64,000 nucleotides of DNA, taken from Hirudo medicinalis (taxonomy: Eukaryota > Annelida > Clitellata > Hirudinida > Hirudinidae). The notes beneath the pieces were generated by a model. That model saw only the letters and a list, made by a program, of their open reading frames with translations, did not search any database and was not told the origin of the DNA. The DNA is taken from the NCBI GenBank assembly GCA_011800805.1, contig MPNW01000221.1, forward strand, positions 135,516 to 199,515, given 5' to 3'. Position 1 is the first letter of the stretch. The number at the start of each line of letters is the position of its first letter. This document shows, piece after piece, positions 1-13,300 of this stretch. Position numbers and translations under genes: made by a program.

Positions 1-121
1 AGGATTATTGCGTAAGCGTGGTATTTACAGTTAATACCACTCAGTTGATAACTGAATATTTGCTGGAACATCCCAACAATAAACTCGGCATAAATTAAGC
101 CCCGTCGTTTATTACAATATA
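1..121. repeat. Duplicated flank, copy 1 (upstream of M13 copy A)
   Basis: This ~120 bp block recurs at 8821-8941 with few differences; both contain the string ATACCACTCAGTTGATAACT and later CCCCGTCGTTTATTA. The two copies lie upstream of M13 copies A and B, so they mark the same edge of a tandem duplication unit of about 8.8 kb. No coding potential is seen. Confidence 0.85.
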
Positions 122-629
122 ATATAAAAAAGCATCTACCGCACAAAATAGGGCAATTTTTATGTTTAAGTAACCATTTTCGATAGAATTTATTTAAAAA
201 AGAAAGTTGTGTAAAGGGTAAAGTATTATTCCAAATTTTTCTACATTTGATAACTAATTACATTTGTTTCTATGTTTGTTAACTAAGCATTTATTTGTTT
301 ACAATACTTTATTAAAATTAATTATAGTTATTAAAATCAGCTTAAATGATTGATTTGTATCTACATTCTTTGTATTATCGTTAAGCTTCGATATTACTTA
401 TGGCTTAATTTTTTTTAGCTCATTAATAATGTTATTAAAGAGAAACTTAAACAGCAGAAACAGCTCAGTGTGTTGACAGCTCACTTTACTATCATTTTTG
501 TAGAAATGCATTTATAGAAATTATAGGAAATTATTCCAAGAGTCAATAATGCATGAATAAATAGCAAAATTGATATCCTAAACAAGTCCAATCAATAATA
601 GAAAGTTATTTAAAATCAAATCTCTTTTA
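122..629. other. Upstream region of M13 copy A, no gene seen
   Basis: AT-rich sequence between the duplicated flank and the promoter block of copy A. I see no open frame with splice support and no recognisable transposon. It may hold distal regulatory sequence of copy A. Confidence 0.5.
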
Positions 630-670
630 CATATTCGTGATGAGGCACACAATACTAGATTATATAATAG
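630..670 (+). promoter_or_regulatory. Putative core promoter of M13 copy A
   Basis: The block TTCGTGATGAGGCACACAA starts near 634 and is followed about 10 bp later by TTATATAATA, a TATA-like element. The ATG lies about 40 bp further on, at 707. Related blocks sit at the same place before copies B, C, D and E, so this is probably the core promoter of the family. A short open frame starting at 637 is just this block read through and is not called as a gene. Confidence 0.55.
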
Positions 671-706
671 GAATTCATACGAGTAGCATCCATAACTTCC
701 AGAGAA

Positions 707-3700
707 ATGGCACAAGCACGAACATTCTTAGCTATCTTACTGATTCTACTTCTCAACGGTATGTACAAAAGAGTGCAATTATTACTAACAAATTTATTAA
801 TTACAATCCACTATTATCTGCATCATAACTGTGTTTGAGTTGTACTTTTGCCGTGGGACGTATTATTACTTAGTTAAGTATTTTAACTTGCACCCATATT
901 CTTCTTTTAGTTCTTTTAGCTTGCCTTGAAATGGGCAAAGGCAAATCAAATATGGCTTTATGAAGAAGTTCGTAATACATATTAAAGCATAAATCTATTT
1001 ATCTTGTTTCGTGCGGAGCCAAAACTATTTCAAATAAATGTTTGAGTTAAACTTTTAACAATTGATGAGCAATATCAAAGAATGTGTTATTTTGCATTTA
1101 AATAAATTGTAAATTTTGCAAAATTGTTAATTTTTCAGAGGTTGTTATTGTATCCTCCTACAATATGGCAATTAGTTTAAAGCTGAATGTTAAGAAAAGA
1201 AAAAAGGGTGAATTTGAAAAAATGTTTAACTCAAACTGTTCGAGTTTAATTACTAAATTAGCTTTAATCACATTGCAGAATTGCCAGTTTGTAACAGCGC
1301 TGATTGCAACAAAGCTGGTGAATGTTTTATTTTAAATTTTGGAATGATTTTTATTTTTTACAGCAACTGGAAATTTCACTCCTAAAGATAAGGTTGGAAA
1401 TAGTCACGTTATTCACCGTTAACGATATGAGAAGAAAATCCGACCTTCAGGTGGAAAAGAAAGGATAACAAATGGCCGGAAATAAAACATAATTTAACAA
1501 ATGCATCAGCAACTAACTTTCTAAATTATTTCATGTCCTGACGTTCAACAAACAAAATGTAAAATCTAATTTTAAGATCTCCAAGAGATCCAGTGAACAT
1601 GGAAGTAAGAGAGCAACAATTACTGACAGAAGACATGTGGAATTAAACAAGCAAAAGGATTTAGCTAAATTTGAGATTTATTACATCATAAGTGAAACAT
1701 TAGGAGACATGTACGGGTTCTGGGATGATCTCATAACAATGATTCTAAATAGAGAATTCTGCACCTGTTGCTTCCGTATTTTGTAATCAAGAAACATTCA
1801 CAATTCCAGCCAATGATTTACTTGAAGTCATAAACCTCGACGCTGATCCTTGCAAGGATTTTTACAAATTTGCTTGTGGAAAATTTCTGAACAGAGAAAT
1901 ACCACCGGATAGAATTGCTATTAGCACAGTTGCCACCATGCACGATAAGCTTGCAGAAAATCTTAAAAGTCAGCAAATTTAATCTGTCTTTGAAATTTGA
2001 AAGGAAATTTTTAAAATTATAAAAAAAAACAAACATTATTTCAAGGTATTTTGGAAGAAGGTCTTAGTGAGGCGAGAGTGAATTTCGCTAAACAAACAAA
2101 ATTATCTTTTTATTACTGCATGGACACAAGTAATCATTTTAATTTTTAACGATTCATTATCAAATACATAAAGTTCAGCATGATTATTGTTAAGAAGTAA
2201 TCAACCCGATATGGTTTTATAGATAATATTGATAAAGCAGGCTTAGAAGCCATTAATGCTGCTCTTTTAAACAAATTTGGTGGCTGGCCCTTATTAGATG
2301 GTGATAAATGGAAAGAGGAGGAATACAATTTGACATCCCTTTTGGTAAAACTACAAATGCATAACATGATGGGACTTTTTAAAATGTATTTTCACAAAGT
2401 TGACACTTCAACAAATTTCAAAGTGCCTCTGGTAATCTGATTTAATATTTGAAATATCATCACTTTATGTCTTATTTAAATTTAAACTTTATATGATTCT
2501 AGTTCACAAATAATTAAGTAATTATTAAATGAATTGTATCTCACGATAATTTTTCCCGGTCACCATATTATACGGATAATTCAATTTTTAGCTACTGCTT
2601 CCCTCTTTATCTTTACCCCCTGATAATTATCAAAAAGACTCTCCAAAAGCTAACGACTTAGAAGCCTTATCACGATTCATCTTAAATATGAGCCTGTACC
2701 TCGGTAAAATGGAGAAAACTGCCAAACTTGTAGATGATGTTAATGAAACCGTTGAATTTGAGATCGAACTGTCTCAGGTTAGGTTAAAAATTCAAAATGA
2801 TTATTTTATTTCTTAATATTTTAAATAGAAATAGAACTAATAAATAACATAATGTTTTTAATTATTTTATTTGTATTTAGTGTTTTGCGCATAAAGGCAC
2901 GTTTGAAGAACAACAGCAAAGATTAATAAATATGGACAAACTCAAAGAAATGTTTCAAAAAGTGAGATGCTTCTTAATGACACCTTGCTGATCAAAATCA
3001 TGTTATGGCGTCGATCAAAGCTTGATTATTTGAAATCAGTTAAATTATTTAAGTTAAATTATTTTCAATGATTTGTTTTAAAAAAATATATTTTAAAAGT
3101 TTGTACTTATATATAATTTTTCAATACATCAGTTACATTCTAAGACTTATTGAAGCCTTGATGAAAACTAGTCCAAACCTTCATCCAGATATTCTATAAT
3201 TTTCCGTTAAATAATTAATGTTTGTTTCAGAGTTTTGACTTCGAAACCTTCTTTAAATCTTTATTTAAAGAAGTCGATCTTGACACAAAGCCAAACATGA
3301 CCATTGGTACGTTTGTAATGCCTTATTTAAGTTGCTTATCGACGCTTTTGGAAGCCACTCCTAAAAGGTGAGTGCAATTGATGTGCTGTCATATTTTCAA
3401 AACAATTTAACAATATTTTATGTGATAATTGTAGAAAATTAATTAATTATTTAATCTGGAAAGTGGTAGAACAGTCTACGATCGCTATGCCAAGTACAGT
3501 TGATGAAATTAGAGGCACCTTCAAGCAGGTTTTCTTAACAACTAATACATTATTATTTAAAATATTAATTATCTTTAAGAATTTCCTTAATATCTTTCAA
3601 AATATCAAAATTAGCAGGGGTCTGTAAACTAAATTATTACTAAGTAAGTTTATTCAAACACTCAATTCACATGGGGTTGATGCTATCTCCTAACACCACA

Positions 3701-6700
3701 TATAAACATTATTCCAAATAAAAGTTATTACGTAATATCCCATTGAATAACTCTTGACTTAAGTAGAACTAAATATCTGAATTGAGTATTTCTGTACATC
3801 TGGGATGAAATCTTTACTAAGCGTTTTCATCATTGCAACAATGGTTCTATTCAAAGTAATATTTTGTAAATAGTCTCTTAAGTAGAAACGGGAATTAGAA
3901 ATCCTTTCAATGTAATAGAGAGTCAAATGAGTCATATAGTAAATTAACTTTTAACTATCTAAATTCATTACTCCCTCTTCAACATTGATGATTTTAGAAG
4001 GATCAAGGATCACAAATTAAGAAACCGCGATGGAAAATATGTACTGACTTTATAAACACTCATCTACATCGAGCTGTTGGTTATCTTTACATGCTACGAG
4101 GAGCCAGATACACAATTAAAACTAAGGTTAAAGTATTTTTTAGATAAAATTGATAATAAATAAAATGTTATTATTGCCGAAATTGAAATTTGATTTGGAA
4201 TGCTTATTGAATTTTTAAGAAAAAAGGATATCAAACATAATCCATTGGAAGATTACTGCAATAGTTTAAATTAATGCAATTTAAAAATAATTATCAGGTC
4301 TACGAAATAATAGCAGACCTGAAAAAGGCCTATGCAAAATTGATATCAAAACAAAAATGGTTGGCTGAAGAAACAAAGACCCAAGCCTTAATAAAAGTTA
4401 CTTCATTTCATTAATTAATTACCCTTACTCTATAAAATAATGTTTGTTGCTAATTAAAAATTGAAAATGCTGATTAATTTTCAGTTGGAACAAATGAGAG
4501 AACTTGTCGCTTATCCAAATGACTTGCAGGATCAGCGAGTGCTCGATGCAGAATTTAGAGGGGTGAAGCTACGTTTAACTAAATCACTTTTCGATGATTA
4601 AATATTAGTGAAACTAACTCAAATTGTTCTACCAGGTGGATTTCAACGATAAGGCATTTGCAGATATCTTTTTCGAAATGAATGCCCTGAAAATGAAGCA
4701 ACAAATGAACTCACTAAAAGCTCCAGTCGATCGAGATTCGTTAGACTTTTCAATATTCAAAATTGTTGCTTTAAATGTTGGATGGATGCACTGATTAATT
4801 TAGGTTTAGTTCAAGCTTAAATATCCATGGCATATTTTATTTGGCCGCCGGCAGAAATTTTTGGCCCCTAGGCAACTTGGCCCTTGGTCTATGTTACGTC
4901 ATTATTGTTAACGGAAAAACAAAAATAAAAAGGTCAACATTGTAACATTTTAATCATTTAAAACCCGGCGGGCCCCTGGGCACTTTCCCCCTGCCCACAC
5001 CTTGGCCCTTCCTTTATATAAGATGAGACAGCCGTAAGGAAATGATATCCTCAATATAACACAATATACCTTGAAATTTTTGATAGAGTCTGTTGACAAG
5101 GATCTTTAGAGATTGGAGCTCTTTGACGAATGTATCGGTCCTGAATCTTATTCTCTCACACTCTTGTAAGCTTGTTCTTGCTTAACGCCAGCAAAAACTT
5201 TTCGAAACTTGTCACCCTCATGCAATGTTCTCGGGTAACCTTTGAATCACAAGGTGATAGTGCCTTTCCATTTCAAGTTTGCTGTGACTTTCTAAAGCAA
5301 TTTCCTTCTCTGCGTCTCGTTATTTTTCTTGCTAATATGTTAAGAGCCTCTTAAGAAATGTAATCATCTTGCTGGCACGATTTAATATTAAAGCATAATA
5401 TTAATATTATTTTGCTGCAACAAACAATGCAACTTTTAAAATATCTGAATCTTAACTATTAATTTTTAATTTTTAAACTATTAAGTGTGATCAAGGTTTT
5501 CTGATTTTGTTTTGTTATTTTTTTAATTTAAATGATTTGTTTTATTGTAAACAATCATTTTTTAAAGTGTTAACTTTTAAGAATAAATACTACTACTAGT
5601 TTTACAATTTAAATTTAATATACAAAATATAATTTTACAAAATTGAGCGTTAATTTAAGTTTCAACTGGTTCCGGTAGACAACCTCAACCTCAAGTCCGT
5701 TGGGGGAGCAGAAGATACATTTAAAAAATTGATTTTTATTTACAAAGTGTTTCTAAGACCAAAAGGCAACCTTTTCACTAATGGAATTGGAAATTTTAAG
5801 AAAAAATGATATTTGTATGTGCAGTTCACTCCACCCTAATGATATTGGTCGACCACCACTGACAATCCAATGGCCAATACTGTTTGTAATATCAGTTTGG
5901 AGCTTGACACTAACTGGCTCCTTATGCCCTAACAAAAATTGGCTTAACGATGTTTGTCTAACAGCACTCTTCGACAATAACGTATTATATTTCACCGGAT
6001 GTTTATGCTGTAGATGATATGTTATCGATGTATTCGAGCCACAAAAAGACGAAGACTTTCACATTGAAAACAGTATAACTTCTCATCATCAATAACTTTA
6101 TTGTTAAAGTCAAATTAAAACCAAAATGGTCACGCAATTTACCATTAAACGTATTACAACCATTGAACTTAGAGTTCGCCATTTTTGAAGGCAGCAATGA
6201 AAAAATTAAAATTTCCAGTGCAACTGAATATCGACATTGCTTAAGTAAGGAATCAAAGAAAATAATCGAAATTTAATAAAATAAATTAATTGTTAAAAAT
6301 TCGATTATGGGCAATATGTACATTATATATTAGTTACTTATTTACATAATATCTTTTTATAAATAAATAATCATGTTTTTAATTTCGAATTCAAGGTTTG
6401 ACATGCCTATTGCAATGATTAACGCTTTTTACGAATTCCAGATGAATAGAATAGGTAAGTATTACCTTATGAATTATCTTGATATAAATACTTTTGAGTA
6501 ACTCATTTTCAGTGTTTCCTGCCGGCATTTTGGAGGTTCCTTTCTTTTCGGAATCATATCCAAAGTTGGTGTATTATTAATGAATTAGAAAGAAAACTGT
6601 TTTTAAATATTTTCGTAAAGAATCATGTATAATTCCTATTCAAATATTTTCTTGTCAAGGTACTTAAATTTTGCTGGCATAGGATATTTCATTGGACATG

Positions 6701-7982
6701 AAATAATCCATGGATTCGACAATACTGGTTTGATGTTTAACGTACAAAACATATTTAGACTGGAAATTAATCTCCTTCATGTGCGTCAACTTGCAGGCAG
6801 TCGTTTTGATCACGAGGGTTTACCAAGTGACTGGTGGCAGGTTGCAGATAGAGAGATGTTCACAAACAGAAGCGAATGTTTCATTCATCAATACAGCAAT
6901 CTTGTCCTAGAGCAGATTAATGAAAAGGTTACCCTTAACAATCAAATAATCTTTCCATTAACAACGCATTTGAATAACTGCAGGTTAATGGAAGGTTTAC
7001 ACTAGGCGAGAATATTGCTGATTCTGGAGGATTACGTATTGCACATATGGTGAGGTATTTAACAATATGTAATTTTAAATCAATAAATTATCGAAATTAA
7101 CTTTGGTTACAGCATTTCCCTTATGCAATCACACTGTTTAATTTTAATTCGCTCAGTAGCTGATTGGTTTGCTATAAATTTTGCTTGTTGATATTTCATC
7201 TGTAGTTCTAATCCATTATGTCAAGCAATAATTACTTGGTTTAATTAAACTATGCAAATACCTTCAGCTGAAATAATTGTCCAAAATCACGGCAACAAAA
7301 GATTAACGCTAAATTAATCTAATCATCGTTATTAAGATTGGTTCTTCCAATTTTAAGGCCTACAAGACTTGGTTGGGGAAGAATGGTGAAGAGGAACAAC
7401 TTCCTGGACTTCCTTATAATTCCGAACAAATGTTTTTCATTGCATTTGCGAGGGTAAATAACGCGGACTTAGGTCAACTATAATATATATATATATATAT
7501 TATATATTTATCTTATTATATATATTATTATATATGTAAATAATATATAAGTATTAGAAATTTAAGTTTAAATTCATTTATATATATTTATTCATTAATA
7601 TATATTTTATATACTTATTATATTATTACTTCATAATATAATACTAAATATATATAAATATATATATATAATATTAATATATATTTAATTCTTAAAAATT
7701 GATCCAAAGAATTTATGCCAAAAATTAAACTCTGAAACTGCCGCTGTAGATCTCAGAACTGATCGCCATTCACCAAATATATTCAGGTCGAATTTTTATG
7801 GTCATTTTATAAGGCTATTGTGAAAAAGTTCATTTTTCTTACAGACTTTGTGCAATTTATTAATTTCAATTTATTAAAACAGAGTTAATATGCCTCTGAA
7901 GAACATGAAGGCGTTTACTTCTGCATTCCAATGCAAGCGTGACTCAGAGATGACTATCCGCAAGAGATGCAGAGTTTGGTGA
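707..7982 (+). CDS. Secreted M13 metallopeptidase (neprilysin-like), copy A
   Basis: Zinc endopeptidase of the neprilysin/ECE family, which cleaves small peptides outside the cell. The model has 22 exons: 707-758, 1139-1207, 1279-1317, 1810-1968, 2046-2129, 2223-2431, 2592-2777, 2881-2961, 3231-3367, 3435-3528, 3998-4126, 4298-4396, 4485-4562, 4636-4739, 6396-6454, 6513-6564, 6660-6727, 6797-6927, 6984-7049, 7358-7453, 7710-7786 and 7883-7982. They join in frame into 722 aa, close to the usual 700-770. Residues 1-17 are a hydrophobic signal peptide rather than a cytoplasmic tail plus anchor, so secretion is likely. Visible motifs are [20 protein letters not shown] (516-519), FPAGIL, the zinc site HEIIH (557-561), GENIAD (618-623; third zinc ligand E619), the active-site His in TDRHSP (H684) and the C-terminal CRVW. 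The ATG was chosen because the signal peptide aligns with the other four copies. Intron 14 is unusually long. Which peptides it cleaves is unknown. Confidence 0.9.
4740..6395. other. Long intron 14 of M13 copy A with inserted sequence
   Basis: This intron is 1.66 kb, while the equivalent intron is about 0.57 kb in B and 0.15-0.22 kb in C, D and E. Part is a decayed MITE-like repeat (about 4841-5015). Positions 5750-6200 carry open frames on both strands (78 and 80 aa overlapping, plus 64 aa on the minus strand) that I do not recognise. The stretch is probably old transposon insertions; no gene is called. Confidence 0.5.
4841..5015. mobile_element. Decayed MITE-like repeat in copy A intron 14
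   Basis: It begins TTGGCCGCCGGCAGAAATTT and continues with a GGCCCCTAGGCAA-type string. This parallels the start of the better preserved element at 18949-19238, which has GGCCGCCAACAGAAATTT followed by GGACCCCAAGGCAA. The far end is GC-rich (CGGCGGGCCCCTGG). The terminal repeats and target duplication are no longer clean, so the edges are approximate. Confidence 0.45.
7480..7690. repeat. AT-dinucleotide microsatellite in copy A intron 20
   Basis: About 200 bp of imperfect (AT)n with interruptions, able to fold on itself. The equivalent intron of copy B (17018-17100) has only a short remnant, so the expansion happened after the A/B duplication or was lost in B. Confidence 0.8.
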
Positions 7983-8820
7983 TAGGATACTCAAACTGAA
8001 CAATTTAGTTGAAATTATTTAATACATTATTTAGATTACTTAAGAATAAATTAATTTGGGTCACGGCTAGCTGAGCAAATACTCAGAAAAACAATAGCTT
8101 AACATTAGCTTAACAAATGTAGACCAGCAAATCCAAGCATGCGAATAATTTACCAGGTGAGGGACTGAGTCTCTAGAAAGTAATTACTTCCGTAGACAGA
8201 AAACTCTCAGGATTCATGTCCATGTTTCTTAATTTTAAATTAATTATTATTTCATGCTTTAATGTCACATCAGTCCCATAAATTCATATTAAATCTAGCA
8301 CATGTCTTAATACCTTCATTTTCTAAACAAATTAAAAGCAGTGTTTTATTATTGGAACATGAAAATGTCTATAAACAGACCAATAAGATAAATAAACTTA
8401 CTTACCTAAAGAATTTAGTCCGCAACTTGCAATTTAGGCAATCCACAAAAAAAAAACCACAACGAATTTCAATCCTCAATGAATTTTATATTTTTGTTTA
8501 TTTTTTTGTTAAACTGCACCACAAAAAGTAAAACCGTGATAATATTGTTATAACCATGAAAAATTCCATTAGTTAATTTTTGTAATTAAGTTTAAGTTTA
8601 TTAATTAATTTGTTGTTGTATTTAGAATCTTTCTAGGACTACCTCTAAATGTTCTGATTAAGTTTATAACATCATACAAGATCACATAAGAACACACAAT
8701 ATCTCACGGAATCTCAGCCCACTTGGAAATTACAGAAGCCTACAAGAATACTTGGCATTGAAGAACATTCCTATTCAGCAAAATAATCACGCAACTGATC
8801 GTTACGCAAAAAGTGGCTTC
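7983..8820. other. 3' flank of M13 copy A
   Basis: A likely polyadenylation signal AATAAA lies at 8045-8050, about 65 bp after the stop. The first ~120 bp after the stop resemble the same stretch after copy B (from 17372), so the duplication extended past the gene end. An 89-codon open frame at 8262-8531 is low-complexity and AT-rich, and I do not treat it as a gene. Confidence 0.5.
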
Positions 8821-8941
8821 AGGACTATTACGTAAAAGTGGTATTTACAGGTAATACCACTCAGTTGATAACTGAATATTTACTGAATAATTCCAACAAT
8901 AAACTCAGCATAAATTAAGCCCCGTCGTTTATTAGAATATG
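8821..8941. repeat. Duplicated flank, copy 2 (upstream of M13 copy B)
   Basis: Second copy of the block at 1-121. It lies about 1.5 kb upstream of the copy B ATG, against 0.7 kb for copy A, because roughly 0.8 kb of repeat-derived sequence lies between it and the copy B promoter. Confidence 0.85.
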
Positions 8942-10278
8942 ATACTGCTAGTGTTGTAACCCTGGCGATAAAATATTAATTAATTTTGTAATTAAGTTTA
9001 CATTGATTACGTTTATAACTGTTACATTTAGAATCTTTCTAAGGCAACGCTATGACAGATAATCAATGTTATATCAGCCCAAATTTCCCACATACTCTCA
9101 GATTCGGCATTCCGTAATGTCCAATATTCCTATTCAGCAGTGTTGTAAAAAGCTGTACTGCTCTTCAGTACTTAAGTAAAAGTACAAGTAACACCTTAAA
9201 AATGTACTTAAGTAAAATTTAAAATATTTTTTACAAAATGTACTCAAGTAAAAGTAAAAAGTATCAGCATTTTAAAGTTACTTTAAAAATAAAAATTTAA
9301 AAGTACTGAAGCTGCATTTGTATTAGTCATTAGTCAACCATCTTAGGGGTCGTCCATTAATTGTGTTAACAAATTTAAGGCAATGTTTGACCCCCTCCTC
9401 CACCTTGCAACAACTGTCAAATTTCTAGAGACCCCGTTATCAAAATTATGGCAAGAAGTCCATCTTTCTGTACTGGTACTGGTACTGGTACTGTAGAGGT
9501 ACTGGTTCCCGGGCGTGGGCGATACAGCAAGCTGCTTTCATGGCTTTTATCATAACCTTCAGGATATGGTTGTGCACCCCAACAGCACATGACGTAAGGT
9601 TTGCTTCTCTCCGCAGAGTACACACATACCTTTCGTCATACCTCATCTCTANCTTTTGAAATTTTTTCATTCTCGATCTCTCTCTCCTTCTTTCCTGGAC
9701 CATTAATGCGGCTATGACTGGTGTGCTCGCCTTAGATTACCTTGGGGAATGATTCCAACCAGCACCATGGCTGTTACATTCATGGAGAGGACCTCTGATC
9801 TCCTCAAACTTCAAAGCCTTTTCTGCCTTTCTGATCTCTTGATGATCCTTGAACTTCCTCCCTAACTTCAGCAACAGCTTAGCTTCTCGTATTCTGGTAG
9901 CATTAGCTGCGTCCTGAGCTTGCAAATCTTGAGTTCTTCGACAATCGGTCAATTATTACTATATATATATATTATTACTATATATATAGATCTCATATAT
10001 ATATATATACATATAGGATACATATCTTATATTACATTGAAATAGTAATAATTATATATATATTATATATAATAATATATTATTAATTATTAATATATAT
10101 ATAAATTTATATAATATTTAATATGCACAAGTATCACAACCATCTCAATTCTACTTGAAAATTTGAGTAATTCGAGAGTCAATAATACTTGAATAAATGC
10201 ACCGCTTTAGCAAAAATTATATTTCGAATAATTCCAATCAATTCTAGAAAATCATTCTAAATTTAATCCTTTTTTACA
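8942..10278. other. Repeat nest inserted upstream of M13 copy B
   Basis: Near 9138 a piece starts CAGTGTTGTAAAAAG and continues as AAGTACTTAAGTAAAAGTA-type repeats to about 9310, in the style of a decayed DNA-transposon end. A second piece begins GGGGTCGTCCATTAATTG at about 9348 and has TTTGACCCCCTCCTCC shortly after. Positions 9440-9950 are more GC-rich and hold two unrecognised minus-strand open frames (85 and 71 codons) and a (GGTACT)n run at 9471-9492. One base at 9652 is unresolved (n). Positions 9955-10130 are an AT microsatellite. No host gene is called. Confidence 0.5.
9955..10130. repeat. AT-rich microsatellite upstream of copy B
   Basis: Imperfect (AT)n and (TATATA) runs, about 175 bp, between the transposon debris and the copy B promoter. 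Confidence 0.8.
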
Positions 10279-10317
10279 TTTTCGTGATCAGACATGCAAT
10301 ACTAGATTATATAACAA
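10279..10317 (+). promoter_or_regulatory. Putative core promoter of M13 copy B
   Basis: TTTTCGTGATCAGACATGCAA followed by ACTAGATTATATAAC matches the copy A block nearly base for base, including the TATA-like TTATATAA. The ATG is at 10357. Confidence 0.55.
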
Positions 10318-10356
10318 GAATTCAAACGTGGAAAATCTATAACCTCCAGAGTTGTT

Positions 10357-13300
10357 ATGGCGCATGTACGACTATTAACTATTTTTCTGATCCTACTTCT
10401 CAACGGTATATGAGATTTATTGCAATTATCACCATGCATTATTTAGATATAAAATTTACCGCTAACTAAGTAATACGCTGATTGTTACGAAATAAAGACG
10501 GTTGGTTAAATTAATATATTGCGAGCAGACCGGTCATTGTATGGAATATGTTTTAGACTGTTTTAGGCTTTAATGAATTTTATTTAAATGTCGATTATAT
10601 TCTGCTAAATGCACATTGTCTATTATTTATTTAACGAGTTGAGCCGTTGTACTGTGATATAATTCTGTATGTAGGATCTGCCTTCAGCTGAAGTTCTTTG
10701 AGATTCTTTTGGGATAGACAATTTTAATGGAAAGGCATAGAAAATGAGATGAAAAATCGTTTCTAACGATGTTCGAAATCATCATTTAGGCGCAATTCCA
10801 GTTATCATGTTTTAACCGCTACCCAAACAGCTTCCGATAAAATATTTGCATTTATCTTCTGTATTTAAAAATGTATATAATATATATATAAATGTATATA
10901 TAAAAAAAATTTACATAATTTAAAAAACAAGTTTTACATAATTATCGAATGAGTCAAATAAATATAAATATTAATATTATTTTAAAATCAAATGAATAAA
11001 TAAAACATTTGTTACACTATTTATGTAATGCGTGAACAAAAGTACATTTTGTAATTTATATAAGTTGTAAATGTTTCAAAACGATTAATTTGTCAGAGGT
11101 TGTCTTCATATTCTCCTACAATATGGCTATTAGCTTAAAGATGAATGTTAAAAAAAAAACCATAGGTGAGAATTGAGAAATAAATATAACTCAACCCTAT
11201 TCGAGTTAAATTAATTATTAGTTTTAATTAATTGTCAGCATTTGGATTATGTCGAAGGAATGTTTGCAACAAAACAGGTAACCGTTTTTTTATTTTCAAT
11301 TTTAGAAAATTTGTTTATAAGTCAAAAAATGAAGATTTCGTTTCTAAAGATGAGATTGGAAAAATGATCTTTAGTCACCACAGTTAGCTTACGATTTGAT
11401 TATCCGGGTAATAGGAAAACGGACCTCAGATGACAGAAAATCAGAACACTGAAAATAAAACATGATGCATACCGATCGCACATTTTCTATATTTAAACAT
11501 TTTTTCACAACTTCATCCATCCAGCCAATGATTTACTTGAAGTCATGAACCTCGACGCTGATCCTTGCAAAGATTTTTACAAATTCGCTTGTGGTAAATT
11601 TCTGAACAGAGAAATTCCACCGGATAAAGTTGCTATTAGCACAATATCTAGCGTGCACGATAAGCTTGGAGAAACTCTGAAAAGTTACAGAATTTAATTT
11701 GTCTATTTGAAAGGATATTTTTAAAATTATAAAATAATAATATCAAGGTGTTTTGGAAGACGGTATTAGTGAAACGAAAGCGAATTTTGCTTTGCAACCA
11801 AAATTATCTTTTCGAACCTGCATGAACACAAGTAATAATTTAATTTTGTCACGATCGATCATCAACAAAATTTAACATGATTATTAACAATCAATATTAA
11901 CAAAACGATTTGGCTTTGCAGGTGATATTGATAAGACAGGCTTACAAGCCATGAACACCGCTCTTTTCGACAAATTTGGTGGCTGGCCCTTATTAGAAGG
12001 TGATAAATGGAATGAGGAGGAACACGATTTGACATCTCTTTTGGTAAAACTACAAATGCATAGAATGCTGGGACTCTTTAACATGATTTTTCACAATATT
12101 GACCCTTCCATACAATACAATGTGCCCGTGGTAAGAAGAATTATTTTTAAATGTAATTTATTATCTTTATTTATAAGTGATTTCTATTCATCTTACAGAA
12201 CCCTTTCCTGTTTACATATAATTAAATCGTTAATAAATAAAGTGTTAATTGGTCATGTCTAGGTAATTGTTCTCGGTAGAAATATTGTGCGAAAAATTAA
12301 ATTTTTAGTTGTTGGGTCCGCAATTATCTTTCCCCACTGATTACTATCAAAAAGGCTCTCCAAAAGCGGATAACATAGAAGTCTTATCACAATTAATCTT
12401 AAACATGAGCCTGTACCTCGGTAAAGTGGAGAAAACTGAAAAACTTGTAGATGATGTTAATGAAACAGTTGAATTTGAGATCGAACTCTCCAAGGTTAGG
12501 TTAAAAATTTGAATTGATTATTTCATTTTTTAATGATGTTAACCTTGCTACTGATTCAACAATTTACAATTAAATTGAAATGAAACTAAAATAAATAATA
12601 AAATCATAAAGTTTTGAATATTTTTAACAATTGAAACATTATATTTGGATTTAGTGCATTGTCGATAAAGGCACTGTTGAAGATTCAAAACAAAGATTAA
12701 TAACTCTAAACAAACTCAAAGATAAATTTGGAAAAGTGAGATGATTTTTAGTGAAACCTTCATCATCAAAAAAATGATATGCAATCGGTCAAATCGTGAT
12801 TTTTATTATCTTATATCAATTATTTATTTTAACATATTTATTTTAAAGGTAAGTCTTCATAATTTACATTTTTTGTTGCTGCTTATTTATTCTTTCAGTA
12901 TATCTGTTAAACTCTAAAGGATTATTCAAATTGTGATGAACTACTCGGAAACTTCAAACAGCTTAACTTTTATATGTTTGTCGTTTAACTAATTAATATT
13001 TGTTGAAGAGTTTTGATTTCGAAGCCTTCTTCAAATCTATATTCAAAGAAGTTGATATTGATATCATGCCAAACGAAACCATCGGGACTTTTGCGATGCC
13101 TTATTTGAGCTGTTTAGCGACGCTTTTGGAAACCACTCCTAAAAGGTGCTTATTATTATTGAACTGTTGTCATATTTGTATAACCGTTCATGTGGTAATT
13201 GTAGAAAATTAGTAAATTATTTAATCTGGAAAGTGGTAGAAAAGTCTGCGATTGCTTTGCCAAGCACAGTAGAAGATATTAGATCCACTTTCAATAAGGT

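Noticed and set aside
637..828. 63-codon open frame before M13 copy A (and its partner at 10284-10469 before B)
   Set aside because: It reads through the shared promoter block, the signal-peptide exon in another frame and the first intron; the real coding start is the ATG at 707 (10357 in B).
8262..8531. 89-codon frame downstream of M13 copy A
   Set aside because: AT-rich, low-complexity composition with no splice partners, and not preserved after copy B.
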